Part shown: positions 7,906 through 16,701 of the stretch, piece after piece
How the letters are laid out: every line of letters begins with the position of its first letter
How positions within the stretch are numbered: position 1 is the first letter of the stretch
Source: Actinoplanes lobatus
Lineage (GTDB): Bacteria; Actinomycetota; Actinomycetes; Mycobacteriales; Micromonosporaceae
Length of the DNA: 64,000 nt
NCBI RefSeq assembly: GCF_014205215.1
Contig: NZ_JACHNC010000001.1
Location: 1,431,001 to 1,495,000 of the forward strand
Direction of reading: 5' to 3'
Notes under the pieces: model-generated
Told to the model about the DNA's origin: nothing
The model's input: the letters and a program-made list of their open reading frames with translations, nothing else
Databases searched by the model: none
Program-made: the position numbers and the translations under genes

Positions 7906-8751
7906 TCACCGCAACATCGTCGCGCACGCGTCGGTGGTCTCCAGGACCAGGTCGGCGGCCAGATCGATCGCGGCGGCGAGGCGTACCGGATCACCGTCGA
8001 CCGTGGCGAACACGGCGTCCATCCGGGTCTTGAACCGGGCCGGCGCGCCGGGCAGCGCAGCCGCCGCGGTGACCGCGCCCTTCTCGTTGATCAGCCAGTG
8101 GCCGGCCGCGCCGTGCAGCGCGTGCGCCAGCACCCCGGCCATCCGGAACAGGCACCCCGCGACGTACGCGCTGTCGCCACGGGACACCGCCTTGCGGGCC
8201 AGCCCGACCAGGAAGTCGGCCTCCCACAGCCCGGCCACCAGGGCCTCGGCCAGCGGCCTCGGATAGACCCGCATCCCCGCGCGGAGATCGGCCAGCTCAC
8301 CGGAGGGATCGGCCAGGATGCGGCCGGATGCCAGTTCACCGGGGTACGAGAAGTCGGTCACGCCCAGCGGATGGCCGGTCTGGACGTGGAACGCGTACCG
8401 GCCCTGCTCGGCGTCGGCCCAGCAGGCCCGGACCCGGTCGACGTCCCGGTAGATCCAGTCCACCGGGCCACCGTCGACGGTCAGCCAGCCGCCGCCGTCC
8501 ACCCACGGCCCCCACTCGCCGGTCGCCGTGACCCGGGCGCCCGGGCCGGCCACCTCCGCGGCCAGTTCGCCGAGGCGGCCGGTGTCCAGCGATCCCCGGT
8601 AGTAGAGGCCGAGGTCGGTGTCGGAGTCCGGGGTGTGCGTGCCACGGGCCCGGCTTCCGCCGAGCACCACCCCGACCACGCCGGGCACGGTGACGAGGCG
8701 CTCGGCCAGCTCGCCCAGACGGGCATCGGTCAATCCCATGTCCCCGATCAT
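7906..8751 (-). CDS. Nucleotidyltransferase-domain protein (MNT/kanamycin NTase type)
   Basis: About 281 residues from ATG 8751 (ATG 8739 is an alternative). The pol-beta-type nucleotidyltransferase motif is clear near the start: LGGSRARGTHTPDSDTDLGL, i.e. GS-x-R-x-G and the D-x-D metal pair. A third acidic residue is probable in GPVDWIYRDVD. The C-terminal half is helical, as in proteins that adenylylate antibiotics or act as MNT antitoxins. No HEPN partner gene is adjacent, so an aminoglycoside-type or housekeeping transferase is more likely than a toxin-antitoxin role. It starts 13 bp after the upstream G5-domain gene, so the two are probably co-transcribed. Confidence 0.8.
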   Translation of the reverse strand: MIGDMGLTDARLGELAERLVTVPGVVGVVLGGSRARGTHTPDSDTDLGLYYRGSLDTGRLGELAAEVAGPGARVTATGEWGPWVDGGGWLTVDGGPVDWIYRDVDRVRACWADAEQGRYAFHVQTGHPLGVTDFSYPGELASGRILADPSGELADLRAGMRVYPRPLAEALVAGLWEADFLVGLARKAVSRGDSAYVAGCLFRMAGVLAHALHGAAGHWLINEKGAVTAAAALPGAPARFKTRMDAVFATVDGDPVRLAAAIDLAADLVLETTDACATMLR

Positions 8752-8764
8752 CGCCTCGCGGCGG

Positions 8765-9679
8765 TCAGCACACGGAGGCGGGCTCCAGGAGCACGCCGTC
8801 GAGCAGTTCCTCACCGGCGGCCAGCAGGTCCGCCTCGGTCACGAGGGTCCCGGGCGTCGGCGTCGGCGTCACCGCCACCGTCACCGCCGGGCCGGGGGTC
8901 GCCTCCGGCGGGCACACCGCGGTACGCCCCATCGGCACACAGAAGTGCAGCCCCGGCTCGCAGGCCGGGCCCAGGTCCGGCTTGCGGAAGGCGCCGAAGA
9001 CCACGACCCGGTTCTCCGGTTTCCGTGTGACGGTCGTGCCGAGCAGCCGGCGCGCGGTCTGCTTTCCGTCGGTGAGGGTGACCAGGTACCGCGCGGTCGC
9101 CACACCGGGTGCACCGGGGAACCGCACGTACCGCGTGCCGCGCGGCAGCGCCGGGTCACGGATCACCTTCGTCCGGAACGGGATGGCCCGGGTCTGTTCG
9201 TCGGTGCGGGTGGTGACGACCGGGCGGGCGGCCGGTTCCCGCCGGTCCCGGCCGGCGCGCTTCCCGCTGGTGTGCGCGGGCCGCGGCCCGGTCCGGTCGG
9301 CGCGCTCGTCGGCGACCCGGGCGCGGCTCAGCTGGTCGGTGCCGGCCGGCTTCCCGGTGGGGGCCGGCGCCGCCGGGGTGTGGCCGCGGCGTTTGGGCAG
9401 CGGCTGGGCGGCGGCCGCGGCACGGCTGACCACCTCCGGGTCCTCGTCCAGCCGGGCGGCGCCCGGGTCCGGCTGGACTGCCGCTTCGGCGGTGGCCTCG
9501 ACCGGCGTCCCGTCCGAGGTGGTCATCGTGGAGATCCCCGCAGCTCCGCCGCCGACGAGCAGGAACAGCGCGCCCGCACCGGCGGCCATCCGGACACCGA
9601 ACGGCAGCTGGGCCCACCAAGACTTTCGTGGCATTTCGAGCAGATGCTGCCAAGAGTCACTAGTTGTCTGGTTTTGCAC
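8765..9679 (-). CDS. Membrane-anchored G5-domain protein
   Basis: 304 residues from GTG 9679. One transmembrane helix (about 26-48, AAGAGALFLLVGGGAAG) is followed by an Ala/Pro/Arg-rich linker. A G5 domain follows at about 155-230 (EQTRAIPFRTKVI, LPRGTRYV, TRKPENRVVVFG), an extracellular fold that binds glycans or peptidoglycan-associated sugars in proteins such as Rpf factors. Four Cys lie near the C-terminus. Start choice: TAACAA on the minus strand at 9692-9687 sits 7 nt before GTG 9679, a leaderless arrangement, and no SD exists. Likely a cell-surface protein; precise role unknown. Confidence 0.75.
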   Translation of the reverse strand: MQNQTTSDSWQHLLEMPRKSWWAQLPFGVRMAAGAGALFLLVGGGAAGISTMTTSDGTPVEATAEAAVQPDPGAARLDEDPEVVSRAAAAAQPLPKRRGHTPAAPAPTGKPAGTDQLSRARVADERADRTGPRPAHTSGKRAGRDRREPAARPVVTTRTDEQTRAIPFRTKVIRDPALPRGTRYVRFPGAPGVATARYLVTLTDGKQTARRLLGTTVTRKPENRVVVFGAFRKPDLGPACEPGLHFCVPMGRTAVCPPEATPGPAVTVAVTPTPTPGTLVTEADLLAAGEELLDGVLLEPASVC

Positions 9680-9808
9680 CAAAGCATTGTTACTCTCTCC
9701 AGCGCGCAGGCAAGTCTCCAGCGGTCACCCGAATCGGGGACCCGCGCAGCCCGCGACCCGGCTCACGCGTTGCCCCGGCGAGGCGCAGAGTGGTTCGCGC
9801 CCCGGTCG

Positions 9809-9814
9809 TAGGAT
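9809..9814 (+). promoter_or_regulatory. -10 element TAGGAT, leaderless start of marR
   Basis: TAGGAT is followed by six bases and then ATG 9821, with no ribosome site in between. The divergent G5-domain gene starts 142 bp away, so the MarR protein may act on both promoters. Confidence 0.45.
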
Positions 9815-9820
9815 CGATCC

Positions 9821-10309
9821 ATGTCCCCGACCGGCCCCGTACCGCTCAGCCCGGACGAGGAGGCCGTGATGCGGGCGCTCGGCCGGTTCCTGCTGGTCAT
9901 GCCGCGTGCGCTGGACGCTGATCTGATGCACGAGCAGCGCATGTCCGCCAGCGAGTACGCGGTGTTGCGCCACCTCTCCGAGACCCCCGGCCAGCTGATG
10001 CGGATGAGCGAGCTGGCCACGGCGTGTGACATGTCACTGAGCGGGATGACCCGGCTCGCCGCGAAACTCGAGTCGCTCGGCCATCTGCGCCGGATCCGCT
10101 GCCAGGAGGACGCGCGCGGCGCCAACGCCGTCCTCACCGAGAAAGGGCTGGCCCGCCTGCGCGAGGCCTGGCCCACCCATCTGGCCAGCGTCCGCCGCCA
10201 CATCTTCGACCACCTCGGCGACCTGGACCTGAAGGCATTGGCCGCCGCTTTCCAGGCCATGGCTGAGCCTGATGGCTCCGCTTCGCTCCGCGGGCAAAAC
10301 GCCTTGTAA
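9821..10309 (+). CDS. MarR family transcriptional regulator
   Basis: 162 residues. The winged helix is evident: YAVLRHLSETPGQLMRMSELATACDMSLSGMTRLAAKLESLGHLRRI, then the wing QEDARGANAVLTEKG. The N- and C-terminal helices would form the dimer interface. The last dozen codons (DGSASLRGQNAL) and the TAA stop lie inside the interspersed hairpin element at 10275-10396, so the native C-terminus appears to have been replaced by inserted repeat. It probably controls itself and the divergent G5/nucleotidyltransferase genes; the ligand is unknown. Confidence 0.9.
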   Translation: MSPTGPVPLSPDEEAVMRALGRFLLVMPRALDADLMHEQRMSASEYAVLRHLSETPGQLMRMSELATACDMSLSGMTRLAAKLESLGHLRRIRCQEDARGANAVLTEKGLARLREAWPTHLASVRRHIFDHLGDLDLKALAAAFQAMAEPDGSASLRGQNAL

Positions 10310-10396
10310 CCGGTGAGAAGGCACGTGATTTTCCGACACCGCAAACCCCACGGCGTCGGAAAATCACGTGCCTTCTCACCGGCGGCGTTTTGCGGG
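10275..10396 (+). repeat. Interspersed 3'-end hairpin element, copy A
   Basis: The tail GCTCCGCTTCGCTCCGCGG is followed by a long hairpin. The outer arms (10294-10303 and 10384-10393) are GCAAAACGCC / GGCGTTTTGC. The inner arms (10310-10337 and 10355-10382) form a perfect 28-bp stem. An asymmetric TTGTAA lies on the left side between the two stems. The other copies are at 37555-37676, 42761-42882 and 51771-51893. Here the tail overlaps the end of marR and the TTGTAA supplies its stop codon. It could terminate marR transcription. Confidence 0.85.
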
Positions 10397-10426
10397 TTAT
10401 GCGGCAGCTGTTGCGATGATGGGGAC

Positions 10427-11038
10427 GTGATCAACGCCGTCGCCGAAGATCGCCGGAACGCTCTGGACCGGCTCGCCACCGTCGTCTCCGAGGTGCTGGC
10501 CCCCGCGGTCCTGGTGGCCGCGCTGCTGTTGACCGTCGGCTGGCACGCCGGCGACACACCCGGCGTCTCCCGCTGGTGGGGCCTGCCCGGAGCACTCTTC
10601 GCCGCGGTGATCCCGCTCGGCTACGTGCTCCACGGCGTCCGCAAGGGACGGCTCACCAACCACCACATCCCGGAGCGCGCCGCCCGGCGGATCCCGCTGC
10701 TGTTCGGCACCGCCTCGCTGATCGCCGGCCTGCTGGTGATGCTCGCGCTCGGCGCCCCGCGCGAGGTCCTCGCCCTGCTCACCGCGGGCGGCACCGGTCT
10801 CGCCGTGTTCGCCCTGGTCACCCACTGGTGGAAGATGTCCATCCACGCCGGCGTCGCCGCCGGCACGCTCACCGCTCTCACCGCGGTCTACGGCCCGGTG
10901 ATCCTCATCGGCACCCCACTGGTCCTGCTCGGCTGCTGGGCGCGGGTCCGGCTCACCGCGCACACTCCCGCTCAGGTGGTGGCCGGGGCCCTGGCGGGCG
11001 TGATCATCGCGGGCACGATCTTCCCGGCGCTCCGCTGA
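10427..11038 (+). CDS. PAP2-like (phosphatidic acid phosphatase superfamily) membrane protein
   Basis: 203 residues from GTG 10427 (GATGAT six bases before, leaderless type). Five or six hydrophobic helices are present. The C-terminal third carries WWKMSIHAGVAAG, matching the S-x-H motif, and RVRLTAHTPAQVVAGALAG, matching the R-x5-H-x3 motif of PAP2 enzymes. The first KxxxxxxRP motif is not obvious; VRKGRLTNHHIPERAAR may be its degenerate counterpart. Such proteins dephosphorylate lipid phosphates, including polyprenyl diphosphates. The next gene (Uma2) is unrelated. Confidence 0.75.
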   Translation: MINAVAEDRRNALDRLATVVSEVLAPAVLVAALLLTVGWHAGDTPGVSRWWGLPGALFAAVIPLGYVLHGVRKGRLTNHHIPERAARRIPLLFGTASLIAGLLVMLALGAPREVLALLTAGGTGLAVFALVTHWWKMSIHAGVAAGTLTALTAVYGPVILIGTPLVLLGCWARVRLTAHTPAQVVAGALAGVIIAGTIFPALR

Positions 11039-11221
11039 AAACCATTTCCGGTACGTCTACGGGAAAAGCCGCCGTACCAATGAAGCGGCCTCACCGCCGG
11101 TCCCGGCCGTAGCGCCCGCGCCGGGCGTGAGCCTCTGGCCACCCAGAAGATCAGACTCGCCGCGTACATCGGCTCCGATCTCTCGATTCGCTACGAACGC
11201 TCCCCGGGCATCGCCGCTCAC

Positions 11222-11227
11222 TAACCT
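11222..11227 (+). promoter_or_regulatory. -10 element TAACCT, leaderless start of the Uma2 gene
   Basis: TAACCT, six bases, then ATG 11234. The 195 bp before it (11039-11221) holds nothing else I recognise. Confidence 0.45.
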
Positions 11228-11233
11228 AGTCCT

Positions 11234-11815
11234 ATGACAGCGCTGCCCGACTGGATGCGCCCGCCACGCGCGGAAGGCTGGTTCGCCGACGACCTGGACC
11301 GCCTGCCCGAGGCCCCCCGCCACACCGAACTCATCGACGGAGCGCTCGTCTTCATGATGTGCCCGCAGCACGCCTGGCACAGCCGCACTGTCTCCGCTCT
11401 CAAACACGAGCTCGCGGCACAGGCGCCGGCAGGTCTCGAGGCCGACCAGGAGATGACGATCCGGCTCGACGAACGCAATCGGCCGGAGCCGGATGTCGTG
11501 GTGACCACCGCCGCCTACGACCCCGGCCGCACCTACTTCACGCCCGACGTGGTGCGACTGGTCATCGAGGTCGTCTCCCCCGAGTCCGCCCACCGAGATC
11601 GCACTGTCAAACTCCGCAAATACGCGGAATCAGGAATCCCGCACTACTGGCGCGTCGAAGAGGAGGGCGGCGGCAGACCGGTCGTCCACGCCTACGAACT
11701 AGATCAACCGACTCGCGCTTACGCCCCCACCGGCATCTTCCGCGGAACCCTGCGCAGCCCGGCGCCCTTCGACATCACGATCGACCTGGACGGGCTCACC
11801 CCACCCGGCCGCTGA
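11234..11815 (+). CDS. Uma2 family restriction endonuclease-like protein (DUF820)
   Basis: 193 residues. The PD-(D/E)xK core of Uma2 proteins is intact: ELIDGALVFM at the start, PEPDVVVTTA (catalytic D), LVIEVVSPES (E-x-V), then RDRTVKLRKYAESGIPHYWRVEEEG (K and the following helix and strand). The family is widespread and often multicopy in Actinobacteria and Cyanobacteria; its biological role is poorly known and no methylase or partner is nearby. Leaderless start; the 155-bp space after it precedes a small peptide gene. Confidence 0.9.
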   Translation: MTALPDWMRPPRAEGWFADDLDRLPEAPRHTELIDGALVFMMCPQHAWHSRTVSALKHELAAQAPAGLEADQEMTIRLDERNRPEPDVVVTTAAYDPGRTYFTPDVVRLVIEVVSPESAHRDRTVKLRKYAESGIPHYWRVEEEGGGRPVVHAYELDQPTRAYAPTGIFRGTLRSPAPFDITIDLDGLTPPGR

Positions 11816-11970
11816 CAGCCGCCCACCAGCGCCCAGACCCGTTATGACGCTCCTGTGCACCGAATGCGCCAGGTTCGCCCTAAAGCGTGATCTCCCACCG
11901 AAACGGGGGCCGCGTCGGCTGGTTCAACATGAAATTGGCTCGGAATCTACAGCCGACCAAGGAGTCAGCA

Positions 11971-12078
11971 ATGTTCATGCCCCTTTTCATGCTTTTCAGC
12001 GACCCTGACGGTCTCAAGTTCGTCGACCTCGGCGATGCCGGCCGCGCGATTTTCGGTGCAGGCGCCAACCTCTTCTGA
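11971..12078 (+). CDS. 35-residue peptide gene with its own RBS and terminator
   Basis: ATG 11971 is preceded by AAGGAG (11959-11964) at ideal six-base spacing. The 35-residue product starts MFMPLFMLFSDPDGLKFVDL, i.e. a hydrophobic head, then an acidic/glycine-containing middle, and ends GANLF. There is no Cys, so no lanthipeptide-type chemistry is implied. An 8-bp inverted repeat (11914-11921 / 11950-11957) lies just upstream of the ribosome site, and a strong GC hairpin follows the stop. This looks like a short independent transcript. I recognise no family; it could be a membrane-active or regulatory peptide, a processed peptide precursor, or a toxin. No modification genes are adjacent. Confidence 0.5.
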   Translation: MFMPLFMLFSDPDGLKFVDLGDAGRAIFGAGANLF

Positions 12079-12084
12079 GACCGT

Positions 12085-12121
12085 TGCCGCCGGGCCGGGC
12101 ACGCACCCGGCCCCGGCGGCA
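12085..12121 (+). terminator. Strong GC hairpin after the 35-residue peptide gene
   Basis: Arms of about 15 bp, TGCCGCCGGGCCGGG (12085-12099) and its near-perfect complement (12106-12121), flank a 6-nt loop. It begins 6 bp after the TGA. There is no T-run, as is common in GC-rich actinomycetes. It may also serve the converging toxin gene (stop at 12201). Confidence 0.7.
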
Positions 12122-12200
12122 TCCGCTCACAGGTCGAAGCACAACCCGACCAGGTTCCGTCTTCGAGCAGCATCACACGCCAGCGCCACCGTAGGCGGAC

Positions 12201-12614
12201 TCAAACTGCCACCAGTCGGACACGATCGCCGCAGAGCTTGACCATGTCGTCGATGTCGGAGGTCAACATGACCACGGGCCGGTGCTGACGCAACGCGGCC
12301 TCGGCGACCGCCGCATCGATCGCGTACTTGTGCCCATGCAGACCGGCACCCATCAGCAACTTCGACGCCGCCCTCGCTTCCTCCTCGCCCACCGGGATCA
12401 CGCGTAACCCGGATAGCACCCAGCTCAGGCGAGCCTTGTGGGTGCGGGCATGGACGGCCTCGATGATGGTGAGTGCACTGATCACGGCTTCCATGCCACG
12501 CGAGCGTGCCTCGGCGATAATCGCCACCACCTGCTCGTCGTCGGCGAGCAGCTTCGAGAGCCCCTCGCTGTCGAGGATCAAAGTCCCTTGGTGGATCAGC
12601 TTGCGGCGGGCCAT
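12201..12614 (-). CDS. PIN-domain ribonuclease toxin (VapC-like)
   Basis: 137 residues. The PIN acidic site is visible as D15 (LILDSEG), E52 (TIIEAVH), D100 (YAIDAAVAE) and D120 (LTSDIDDM), enough for Mg-dependent RNA cleavage. It overlaps the upstream antitoxin gene by 19 bp, the typical antitoxin-first toxin-antitoxin order. Free toxin would cleave tRNA or rRNA. All four acidic positions are present, so it seems active. Confidence 0.88.
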   Translation of the reverse strand: MARRKLIHQGTLILDSEGLSKLLADDEQVVAIIAEARSRGMEAVISALTIIEAVHARTHKARLSWVLSGLRVIPVGEEEARAASKLLMGAGLHGHKYAIDAAVAEAALRQHRPVVMLTSDIDDMVKLCGDRVRLVAV

Positions 12615-12880
12615 GCGCCCTCCTCGGCGAACACCTCGTCGAAGACCTGCCGCGCCCGCTGACGAGCCTTCTCGGAGACCGGCCCCTTGCGGCTCTCGTA
12701 ATCCGCCAGGTACTCGTCAAGCACCTGCCCGCGCAGCTCCCGCTCGACCGCCTCGGCGATGAACGCGGAAAACTCCCGTTTGCCGACCCGCGCCCGAATC
12801 GCCTCGGCGGTCCCCTCCGGCAGCGACAGGCTCACCCGCGTCGCCGGACCTTCCCCGATGCTGTAGACCGTCTCGCCCAT
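12596..12880 (-). CDS. Ribbon-helix-helix antitoxin (VapB/CopG-like)
   Basis: 94 residues. TRVSLSLPEGTAEAIRARVGKREFSAFIAEAVERELR is a ribbon-helix-helix module (strand, helix, KREFSAFI turn, helix). The C-terminal extension LDEYLADYESRKGPVSEKA would wrap the PIN toxin. Its last 19 bp overlap the toxin gene, so production is coupled. It should repress its own promoter in the 39-bp space before ychF's stop or just inside. A different antitoxin of related type sits at the left window edge. Confidence 0.85.
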   Translation of the reverse strand: MGETVYSIGEGPATRVSLSLPEGTAEAIRARVGKREFSAFIAEAVERELRGQVLDEYLADYESRKGPVSEKARQRARQVFDEVFAEEGAWPAAS

Positions 12881-12919
12881 GACCCGAGTGTGTCAAACGA
12901 GTAGGAAAAGGGCCACGAC

Positions 12920-14008
<1,089 letters not shown>

Positions 14009-14292
14009 ACGAACGCTGCAACCTTCCGCCCATGACTTCCCGATCTCGGCTCGGCGTCATCCGCCTGTCGAGCTACTACGACGAGTCTACGAGTACCGTC
14101 CGGGGCCTCTCGGCCGGTCAACAGCACAGGCCTCATGCCGGCACTGTCCGGTTCGCCGCCGCGGCAATGGGCGCTTGGTCCTTGCCGGGCATGACCAAAG
14201 CCCCGACCCCGGCCCCGCGGTGGAAGCCCACCTAATCCCTGGTCCCGCCTCGCCGAAAAGAGCGCTGTCTTTTTGGCAGGGGGAGTGAACAA
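14009..14292 (+). promoter_or_regulatory. Promoter/leader region of the diguanylate cyclase gene with an SD-proximal hairpin
   Basis: The only clear structure is an inverted repeat at 14252-14277 (GCCGAAAAGA / TCTTTTTGGC, one mismatch, 6-nt loop). It ends two bases before the GGGGGAG ribosome site of the cyclase gene. Its T-rich right arm could act as an attenuator, or the stem could limit ribosome access. I found no match to c-di-GMP or other riboswitches that I know. The left part must also hold the ychF promoter. Confidence 0.4.
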
Positions 14293-15786
14293 ATGAGCGA
14301 GCGATGGCGACGACTTGGTACCTGCGGAGTTTTCTACGGAATCGCCGGATATCTAGTGATCGCAATCGTTCTGTCACTCGTGACGAACGACAGCCCTGAA
14401 CCCAGCCTCGCCGCCCACCGGGGTTTCTTCCTCATCGACATCATGGCCTTGGCCTGCGCGGTCAGGGCCGCACTTCGTCGCGATCTCGGTCGCTGGACAC
14501 GACGTGCCTGGTGGTTCATCGGCGCCGCGTGCGTACTGCTGGCCCTGGACGCGCTCGGACCCGAATTCTTCCCCACTCGGCCGGAGCTGGGCGGGGCGCT
14601 GCGATTGGCTTTCGTCCCGGTCATGCTGGCCGGCCTGTCCTGCCTGATCCGTGGGGGCGACGACCGGATGCCGATCCACAAGATCCTGCTGGACGCCGGG
14701 ACCGTCGCGGTCGGCGCCGCCATGGTGATGTGGTACTTCGTCACCGGTCCGGCACTCGCGCGCGCCTTGGCCGACACCGCGCGTTCCGGGCCCGGCGGAC
14801 CGGACGTGCCAGGCGGTGGGAACCCGTTGGCATCGGCCATCGCCTTTCCCGTCGGCTACGCCGTGCTTCTCTTCGGGGTCACCCTGGCCCTGATGTACGG
14901 GATCGACAGCTCCGCGCAGCGATCCGTGCGCCTGCTGGCGGGCGCGGTGTTCTGCCAGGTCGCAGCACATGTATATCTGTCATACGCCATGACCCGGACC
15001 GGCCCGCTGCACGGAGTCGCCCTGCCGTTCACCAGCATCGCCGTCTCGCACTTCCTGCTGGTCGCAGCCGCGTTCGAGCAGAGCAGGGCAGCGCAGACGC
15101 AGATACGGAGGCGCCTGTCGAAGTCGGCCGTAACCCTCCTGCCATACGCCAGCGTGCTGGTCGGCGGCTGTCTTCTGATCACCATCGCGGTTCAGGAAGT
15201 GGACCGCTACACCCGCATCGGCGTCACGATCGGGTCGGTGCTGCTGACGTTCCTCGTGATGTTCCGCCAGATCACGGTGCTGCGCGCAAACCATCAGTTG
15301 GCGACCACCGACCCACTCACCGGGCTGGCCAACCGGACGCGGCTCAACGAGGCGCTCGGGCTGGCCCTCGCCCGCTCGGCGCGCAACGGCAAGGCGATCG
15401 GGATCCTGCTGGCCGACCTGAACGGTTTCAAGGAGATCAACGACACGCTTGGTCACGAAGCCGGCGATCAGATGCTCGTGGCGTTCGCCGAGATGCTGCG
15501 CCGGTCCGTGCTCGGCTACGACGTGGTGGCCCGGCTCGGCGGCGACGAGTTCATCGCGATCCTGCACGACATCGAATCCGCGACCAACGCCGAGGCGGTC
15601 GTCCGGCGGCTGCGCGAGGAGATGAAAACGCCGGTCATGGTCGGCGACACGGCCGTACGGGTGCGTTCCGCCATCGGAATCACCATCGCCGACCCGGGAG
15701 AGAGCGACGGAGGTGCCCTGCTGCGCCGAGCGGACGAGGCGATGTACGAGAACAAGCACCTGATCAAGAGCGGCGGGTCCCGATGA
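14293..15786 (+). CDS. Membrane-anchored diguanylate cyclase (GGDEF)
   Basis: 497 residues. The N-terminal two thirds (about 1-335) contains roughly ten hydrophobic helices, a membrane sensor of unknown ligand. The C-terminal GGDEF domain starts at TTDPLTGLANR and carries ADLNGFKEIND and the intact GGDEF at 416-420, so two GTP should condense to c-di-GMP. The product-inhibition site RxxD, five residues before GGDEF, reads LGYD, so feedback inhibition is probably absent. There is no EAL domain. ATG 14293 follows GGGGGAG and an SD-proximal hairpin. Expected to influence development or exopolysaccharide as in other actinomycetes, but no target gene is nearby. Confidence 0.93.
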   Translation: MSERWRRLGTCGVFYGIAGYLVIAIVLSLVTNDSPEPSLAAHRGFFLIDIMALACAVRAALRRDLGRWTRRAWWFIGAACVLLALDALGPEFFPTRPELGGALRLAFVPVMLAGLSCLIRGGDDRMPIHKILLDAGTVAVGAAMVMWYFVTGPALARALADTARSGPGGPDVPGGGNPLASAIAFPVGYAVLLFGVTLALMYGIDSSAQRSVRLLAGAVFCQVAAHVYLSYAMTRTGPLHGVALPFTSIAVSHFLLVAAAFEQSRAAQTQIRRRLSKSAVTLLPYASVLVGGCLLITIAVQEVDRYTRIGVTIGSVLLTFLVMFRQITVLRANHQLATTDPLTGLANRTRLNEALGLALARSARNGKAIGILLADLNGFKEINDTLGHEAGDQMLVAFAEMLRRSVLGYDVVARLGGDEFIAILHDIESATNAEAVVRRLREEMKTPVMVGDTAVRVRSAIGITIADPGESDGGALLRRADEAMYENKHLIKSGGSR

Positions 15787-15858
15787 GCGCGGCTCCCATC
15801 GTTCCGGCCGGCCGATCCACGAGGACGAATTGGCCTTTCATCCCGTGCAGGCCGGTTC

Positions 15859-16653
15859 TCAACCGAAGAACTTCCGCAGTTCGGCAGCGACCAGCCCGGG
15901 CCGGCCGCTGTTGTCGGCGGCGACATGACCCACGCCGGTCAAGGTCACCCGGCGCACTCGCGGCAGGACCGGCTCAAGGCCGTTCAAGACCCCTTTGAGG
16001 TACGCCGGAGAGCGCTCGCCACCCAGCAGGAGCGTCTCCGCCGTGACGCCCGCATAGGTGCTCAGCGGGCCGGCCGCGTCCTCGACGACCGCCGCGTCCA
16101 GGCGCATCGTCGGAATCAGGTCACCGATCCGGCGGCCCTCCCCGGCGCGGAGGGCCAGGCCGGCCATCGGGATCAGGGCCGCGCGGGGCGCGTACCGGAA
16201 ATCGCCTGTGCCTTTCACGACGGTGACGAACGCGGCGGCCCGCCGGCCCCGGGACAGCTCCCTCTCGAATCTCGGCAGCCAGGCCACCGGATCGTGGTCA
16301 CCGTGCTTGAGCGGCGGCTCGTAGAGCGCGAGCCGGTCGATCGGCAGCTCCATGGCGGCGCGCAGCGCGATCACCGCGCCCGAGCTGAGGCCGAACACGT
16401 TGCGCGCCCCGGTCTCGGCGAGCAGCGCCGCCAGGTCGTCGATCTCGGCGCGCAGGCCGTGACCGGGCGCGGCCGGACCGCTGAGCCCGCGGCCACGCCG
16501 GTCCGGGACGTAGACGGTGAATTCGGGCGCGAGGGCCTGGGCCAGCTTCGTGAAATTCGCCGAGGTCTGCATGCCGCCGTGCAGGAGCACGACCTTGGGG
16601 CCGCCACCGAGGACGCGCCACCGGATGTCCGTCGTCACCGCCATCGCCTTCAT
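15859..16653 (-). CDS. Alpha/beta hydrolase
   Basis: 264 residues from ATG 16653 (M4 is an alternative). The oxyanion-hole HGGMQTS follows the first strand; the nucleophile elbow is FGLSSGAV (Ser in GxSxG form) and the catalytic His is in GVGHVAADN. No lid-specific signature identifies a substrate (esterase, lactonase or epoxide hydrolase-like). Two identical-arm palindromes lie 4 and 33 bp upstream of the start codon, so expression is probably under tight control by a repressor not encoded next door. Convergent with the diguanylate cyclase, 72 bp apart. Confidence 0.85.
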   Translation of the reverse strand: MKAMAVTTDIRWRVLGGGPKVVLLHGGMQTSANFTKLAQALAPEFTVYVPDRRGRGLSGPAAPGHGLRAEIDDLAALLAETGARNVFGLSSGAVIALRAAMELPIDRLALYEPPLKHGDHDPVAWLPRFERELSRGRRAAAFVTVVKGTGDFRYAPRAALIPMAGLALRAGEGRRIGDLIPTMRLDAAVVEDAAGPLSTYAGVTAETLLLGGERSPAYLKGVLNGLEPVLPRVRRVTLTGVGHVAADNSGRPGLVAAELRKFFG

Positions 16654-16656
16654 GCC

Positions 16657-16672
16657 GTCAACCGTAGTTGAC
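16657..16672. promoter_or_regulatory. Operator-like palindrome 1 (GTCAAC-N4-GTTGAC)
   Basis: GTCAACCGTAGTTGAC has perfect 6-bp arms and lies only 3 bp before the hydrolase start codon. It would overlap the transcription start or leader. The arms are identical to those of the second site, 29 bp away centre to centre. Confidence 0.65.
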
Positions 16673-16685
16673 AGCCACGGAAGCC

Positions 16686-16701
16686 GTCAACCCAAGTTGA
16701 C
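16686..16701. promoter_or_regulatory. Operator-like palindrome 2 (GTCAAC-N4-GTTGAC)
   Basis: GTCAACCCAAGTTGAC has the same 6-bp arms as site 1 and a different centre. The 29-bp centre spacing is close to three helical turns, fitting two dimers bound on one face around the promoter. Confidence 0.65.

Noticed and set aside
14009..14292. Riboswitch in the leader of the diguanylate cyclase
   Set aside because: I looked for c-di-GMP-I/II and other aptamer cores that I know and found none; only a simple hairpin is supportable.
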